Assembly (NCBI GenBank): GCA_965198915.1
Contig: CBDAQC010000002.1
Span: 1,054,001-1,118,000 of the forward strand
Reading direction: 5' to 3'
DNA length: 64,000 nucleotides
Origin: BOG-908 sp965198915
GTDB lineage: Bacteria > Pseudomonadota > Alphaproteobacteria > Acetobacterales > Acetobacteraceae
Below are positions 60,571-64,000 of the stretch, one piece after another. A model generated the notes under the pieces. That model ran no database searches. It had not been told where the DNA came from and was given only the letters and a program-made list of their open reading frames with translations. Position numbers and translations under genes: made by a program. Position 1 is the stretch's first letter. Each line of letters opens with the position of its first letter.

Positions 60571-62040
60571 ATGGCGACCGAGCATTTCGACGTGGTTATC
60601 ATAGGGGCCGGTCTGTCCGGAATCGGCGCCGGCTGCCACATGAAGATGCAGTGCCCGAAAAAGACCTACGTCGTGCTCGAAAGCCGCGAGACGATCGGCG
60701 GCACGTGGGACCTGTTCCGCTACCCGGGCATTCGCTCGGATTCGGACATGTACACGCTCGGCTACGTGTTCCGCCCCTGGACGGAGGCCAAGGCGATCGC
60801 CGACGGCCCGTCCATCCTGAAATATGTGCGCGAGACGGCAGAGATCTACGGCGTCGACCGGAACATACGCTTCAAGCACAAGGTGATGCAGGCGGACTGG
60901 TCCTCCGAAGACGCGCTGTGGACCGTGCAGGCCGAGGCGGACGGCCAGCCTGTCACCTTCACCTGCGGCTTCCTGTTCACCTGCAGCGGCTATTACGACT
61001 ACGCCGGCGGCTACACGCCGGATTTCGCCGGGCGTGACAGTTACAAGGGCCAGGTAATCCACCCGCAATTCTGGCCGGAAAACCTGGACACAGCCGGCAA
61101 GAGCGTGGTGGTGATCGGCAGCGGCGCCACTGCCGTGACCCTGGTGCCCGCGCTTGCCAAGACCGCGTCGCATGTGACGATGCTGCAACGCTCGCCCAGC
61201 TACGTGGCCTCGCGCCCCGCCGAGGACGCCTTCGCGAACCGGCTGCGGAAATACCTGCCGTCGAAGCTCGCCTATAGCCTTATCCGCTGGCGCAACGTTG
61301 GGCTGCAGCTCTTCCTGTTCAACATGGCGCGCAGCAAGCCCGCCAAATTCAAGCAGCAGCTGATCAGCCTGGTTTCAAAAGAGCTCGGCGCGGATTACGA
61401 CGTGGCCACCCATTTCACGCCGAAATACAATCCCTGGGATCAGCGGCTTTGCCTGGTTCCTGACTCCGACTTGTTCCAGGCGATCAAGACGGGCCGTGCC
61501 ACCGTGGTCACCGACACGATCGAGCGCTTCACCGAGACGGGAATCAAGCTGGCGTCCGGCCAGGAATTGCCGGCCGACATCGTGGTGACCGCGACCGGCC
61601 TGAAGATGCAGATCCTGAGCGGCATGGCGATCAGCGTCGACGGCACGCGTATCGATTTCGGCCGCATGATGAGCTACAAGGGAATGATGTATTCGGACGT
61701 GCCGAACCTGGCCACCGCGTTCGGCTACACAAATGCGTCGTGGACGCTGAAGGCCGATCTCACCTCCTCCTATGTCTGCCGCCTGCTGAACTACATGGAC
61801 CAGCGTGGTTTTGCGGAAGCCCGGCCGATACGCGATGCGGCCGTGCAGGAGATGCCGTTCCTGGACTTCTCGTCCGGCTACGTGCAGCGCGCGCTGTCGG
61901 AACTGCCGCGCCAGGGCACCACGAAGCCCTGGAAGCTGAACCAGAATTACGCGCTGGATCTGATGGCGCTGAAGTTCGGCAAGCTGGATGACGGTACGAT
62001 GGTGTTCAAGCGGCGCAAGGAACGCAAGCAGGCGGCTTGA
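60571..62040 (+). CDS. FAD-dependent monooxygenase (Baeyer–Villiger / EthA-like)
   Basis: 489 aa. FAD-binding GAGLSGIG (about 12–19), the NADPH fold GSGATAV and the Baeyer–Villiger fingerprint YKGQVIHPQFW (consensus FxGxxxHxxxW, Y for F). The stretch IGGTWDLFRYPGIRSDSDMY resembles the EthA/flavin monooxygenase group. Likely oxidises ketones or thioethers. GGGAG lies about 10 nt upstream. Followed by a GC-rich hairpin element. Confidence 0.9.
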   Translation: MATEHFDVVIIGAGLSGIGAGCHMKMQCPKKTYVVLESRETIGGTWDLFRYPGIRSDSDMYTLGYVFRPWTEAKAIADGPSILKYVRETAEIYGVDRNIRFKHKVMQADWSSEDALWTVQAEADGQPVTFTCGFLFTCSGYYDYAGGYTPDFAGRDSYKGQVIHPQFWPENLDTAGKSVVVIGSGATAVTLVPALAKTASHVTMLQRSPSYVASRPAEDAFANRLRKYLPSKLAYSLIRWRNVGLQLFLFNMARSKPAKFKQQLISLVSKELGADYDVATHFTPKYNPWDQRLCLVPDSDLFQAIKTGRATVVTDTIERFTETGIKLASGQELPADIVVTATGLKMQILSGMAISVDGTRIDFGRMMSYKGMMYSDVPNLATAFGYTNASWTLKADLTSSYVCRLLNYMDQRGFAEARPIRDAAVQEMPFLDFSSGYVQRALSELPRQGTTKPWKLNQNYALDLMALKFGKLDDGTMVFKRRKERKQAA

Positions 62041-62194
62041 GAGCGAAGCGGTTCGTTTCTTGAGCCAAGGGCGGGACGCTGCCCCAAACCCCCATTTGTT
62101 TGGGTGCGTGTTAACAGGTTCTAAGGACGACTGTCCTTAGCGGGGTCCAGGGGCAGAGCCCCTGGCCTTGCCTAAGGTCAACGGCTCAGGGTGC
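62041..62194. repeat. GC-rich multi-hairpin intergenic element, copy 3
   Basis: Between convergent genes, in inverted orientation relative to copy 1. The segment 62116–62167 is the exact reverse complement of 1797–1848 (52 of 52). The opposite half is shortened to GCTGCCCCAAACCCCC and a diverged loop. Confidence 0.8.
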
Positions 62195-63832
62195 CTACGG
62201 TGCATCCGCCATCAGATAGCTATGCACCGCCTGGACCACCACCGATCCCTCGCCCACGCCGGCCGCCACGCGTTTCACCGAACCGGCGCGCACGTCGCCC
62301 ACCGCGTAGATGCCCGGCAGGCTGGTGGCGAACTGGCCGCAGCCGTCCTGCCCGGTCACCACGAAACCTTTCTCGTCCAGGTTCAGGCAGTCGCGCAGCC
62401 ATTCGGAATTCGGTTCGGCGCCGATCATCACGAACAGCGCGCCGATCTTGCGGGTCTCGCTCTCGCCGGTCTTGCTGTTGGTCCAGGTGATCTCGCGCAG
62501 GTAATCGTCCCCCGAAAGCGCGGTCACTTCGGTGTTCGCGTGAAGCGTTATCTTTTCCGAGCACTCGATACGCTGCAGCAGGTAGTCGCTCATCGTGTCT
62601 GCCAGGCCATCGCTGCGCACCAGCATGTGCACATGCGCCACGGTGCGCGACAGGAACACCGCCGCCTGCCCCGCGGAATTTCCGCCGCCCACCACCACGA
62701 CGTCCGCGCCAGAACACAGCCCGGCTTCGACGCCGGTGGCGGCGTATTGGATTCCCTGGCCTTCGAAATGTTCGTAGTCGGCCACGTCCAGCTTGCGATA
62801 GCGTGCGCCGGTCGCCACGATTATGCTGCGGGCCCGCACCGAACTGTCGTCTTCCATCTGCAGCCGGTACGGCCTGGCGCGGCAATCGATGGCGCGCACC
62901 GCGCGCGATACCGAAAGCCTGGCGCCGAATTTCTGAGCCTGCACCTGGGCCCGCGCGGCCAGTGCCTGGCCTGAGATACCGGTCGGGAAACCAAGATAGT
63001 TCTCGATCTTCGACGATGTTCCGGCCTGGCCGCCAGGTGCCAGCTTCTCCAGAACGATTGTGGCCAGGCCTTCCGAGGCCGCATAGACGGCGGCGGCCAG
63101 GCCGGATGGCCCCGCGCCCACCACCGCCACGTCGAACACCGCATCGTCCTGCACCGTCTCGCTCAGGCCGAGCGCATCGGCCAGCGCCATGATGGTCGGC
63201 CGCCGCAGGACGTGATCGTTCGGCGCCACGACGACAGGAAGATCCTCCGGCGCGATCTTGAAGCAGCCGAAGAACTCGTCGGCATCCTCGTCGGTATCGG
63301 TGTCGAGCAGGCGGTGCGGATAGCCGTTGCGGGTCAGGAACACCTCGAGCGCCACCGTATGCGCCGCATGGCCGGAACCCACGATCACCACGCCGCCTTG
63401 CGCGTGGCGTATGAAACCGGTGCGGCGCAGTATGAACGCACGCATCATGATCTCGCCGATGTCGGCTTCCGCGCTGACCATTTTGCGGAAATCGGCGCGG
63501 CACACGCGTATGACGCGGCTATCCTCCGCGGCGCGGCCGCTCACCAGTATTTCACGATCGTTGAACAGGTCCAGCTCGCCGGTGAACTGGCCTGCCTCGT
63601 GGCGGGTGACCAGGTGTTCGGTGCCGTGCTCGTCGGTCTCGAATATCTCCACGGCACCGCCGATCACGAGGAAGAAATCGACTCCGCGCTGACCGCGTTC
63701 GAACAGCAGCGTGTTGGCGGCCAGGGTTTCCCCGCCGCCATACTGGCGTACGCGGTCGATCAGCTCCTGCGTCAGATGCGGGTAGATCTGGGCCTCACGC
63801 GTGTAGGGATCGGTGGCTTCCAGGTCTGACAT
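62195..63832 (-). CDS. cyclic-nucleotide-binding / thioredoxin-reductase-like fusion
   Basis: 545 aa with three parts: a cNMP-binding domain (about 20–135; FFLVIGGAVEIFETDE), a thioredoxin-fold segment without CxxC (about 145–215; YPHRLLDTDTDEDADEF), and a pyridine-nucleotide-disulfide oxidoreductase module (about 222–545; VVGAGPSGLAAAVYAA and VVVGGGNSAGQ). The second nucleotide domain, where thioredoxin reductases carry CATC, reads YAATGVEAG, so the redox pair is absent. It may couple a cyclic nucleotide or redox signal to NAD(P)H use. GGAG lies 7 nt before ATG 63832; a longer frame to 63931 is rejected. Confidence 0.9.
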   Translation of the reverse strand: MSDLEATDPYTREAQIYPHLTQELIDRVRQYGGGETLAANTLLFERGQRGVDFFLVIGGAVEIFETDEHGTEHLVTRHEAGQFTGELDLFNDREILVSGRAAEDSRVIRVCRADFRKMVSAEADIGEIMMRAFILRRTGFIRHAQGGVVIVGSGHAAHTVALEVFLTRNGYPHRLLDTDTDEDADEFFGCFKIAPEDLPVVVAPNDHVLRRPTIMALADALGLSETVQDDAVFDVAVVGAGPSGLAAAVYAASEGLATIVLEKLAPGGQAGTSSKIENYLGFPTGISGQALAARAQVQAQKFGARLSVSRAVRAIDCRARPYRLQMEDDSSVRARSIIVATGARYRKLDVADYEHFEGQGIQYAATGVEAGLCSGADVVVVGGGNSAGQAAVFLSRTVAHVHMLVRSDGLADTMSDYLLQRIECSEKITLHANTEVTALSGDDYLREITWTNSKTGESETRKIGALFVMIGAEPNSEWLRDCLNLDEKGFVVTGQDGCGQFATSLPGIYAVGDVRAGSVKRVAAGVGEGSVVVQAVHSYLMADAP

Positions 63833-63946
63833 CGGCAACTCCAGGTTTTCGAAGGCGGGGCATCGGTTTTTCGCGGCACGAAGGGGGGGCTGTTCCTGCC
63901 GGTCCGAGGGGTTTATAGGCTCATGCTTCAACAGGAGTGCGTATCT

Positions 63947-64000
63947 ATGGCTATCGGGACGGTAAAGTGGTTCAACCCGGACAAGGGGTTTGGATTCATC
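63947..64000 (+). CDS. cold-shock protein, start only (cut by window edge)
   Basis: First 18 codons read MAIGTVKWFNPDKGFGFI, the CspA-family RNP1 strand region. AGGAG is about 10 nt before ATG 63947. Divergent from the reductase fusion over 114 bp. The remainder lies beyond the window. Confidence 0.9.
   Translation, partial: MAIGTVKWFNPDKGFGFI

Noticed and set aside
1..64000. CRISPR array, tRNA, rRNA, insertion sequence or prophage
   Set aside because: No regularly spaced direct repeats, cloverleaf-like sequences, rRNA signatures, transposase or integrase motifs were seen by reading.

Overview
The window is GC-rich, gene-dense chromosomal DNA from a Gram-negative alphaproteobacterium, most likely Acetobacteraceae or another Rhodospirillales. 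The argument rests on three things: the order argS–SPOR–nagZ–M50 peptidase–scpA–scpB–tatB–tatC–serS, the Hfq and DUF4167 proteins, and two families of intergenic palindromes. Species cannot be named from sequence reading alone. Outer-membrane functions are well represented: ADP-heptose synthesis, an LpxR-type deacylase, efflux channels and two porin-like barrels. No rRNA, tRNA, CRISPR array, transposase or phage gene was seen.

Layout. 1–16.6 kb: hldE, then a long minus-strand housekeeping run (argS to serS), a VOC protein, a PLP aminotransferase, gmhA, several small unknowns and a spore-photoproduct-lyase-like radical SAM protein. 16.7–26 kb: an AAA ATPase with an MshEN-like N-terminus, hflX–hfq, a D-amino-acid aminotransferase, DUF4167, prmC, lpxR-like and atoE. 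26–40.7 kb: a complete RND efflux operon, a porin-like gene with a candidate Pho box, a lipoprotein, a two-component system, a second copy of the porin, and glk coupled to a LolA-like lipoprotein. 40.8–46.7 kb: an OmpA-like fragment protein, kynU, a PEP-CTERM protein, and an adaptor/outer-membrane-factor pair with no RND pump. 47–56 kb: pdeM, a CPD photolyase, a phosphoesterase, an S53 acid protease, an Fe–S (6-4) photolyase, sixA and a CYTH–CHAD protein. 56–64 kb: citrate synthase, pyrE, P450, a Baeyer–Villiger-type monooxygenase, a cNMP-binding/thioredoxin-reductase fusion and the start of a cold-shock gene.

The most striking feature is non-coding. About a dozen copies, complete or decayed, of a 140–170 bp AT-rich inverted-repeat element sit between genes, some inside apparent operons such as between scpA and scpB. 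A separate GC-rich multi-hairpin element occurs three times, each time exactly between convergent genes. Seven of eleven convergent gaps hold one or the other and none holds both. The AT-rich arms are open in several frames, so many predicted N-termini extend falsely into them; starts given here were trimmed accordingly.

Other points of interest are tatA missing from its usual place, three different UV-photoproduct repair enzymes in 38 kb, a porin pair around a two-component system, and a thioredoxin-reductase-like fusion that has lost its redox CxxC.
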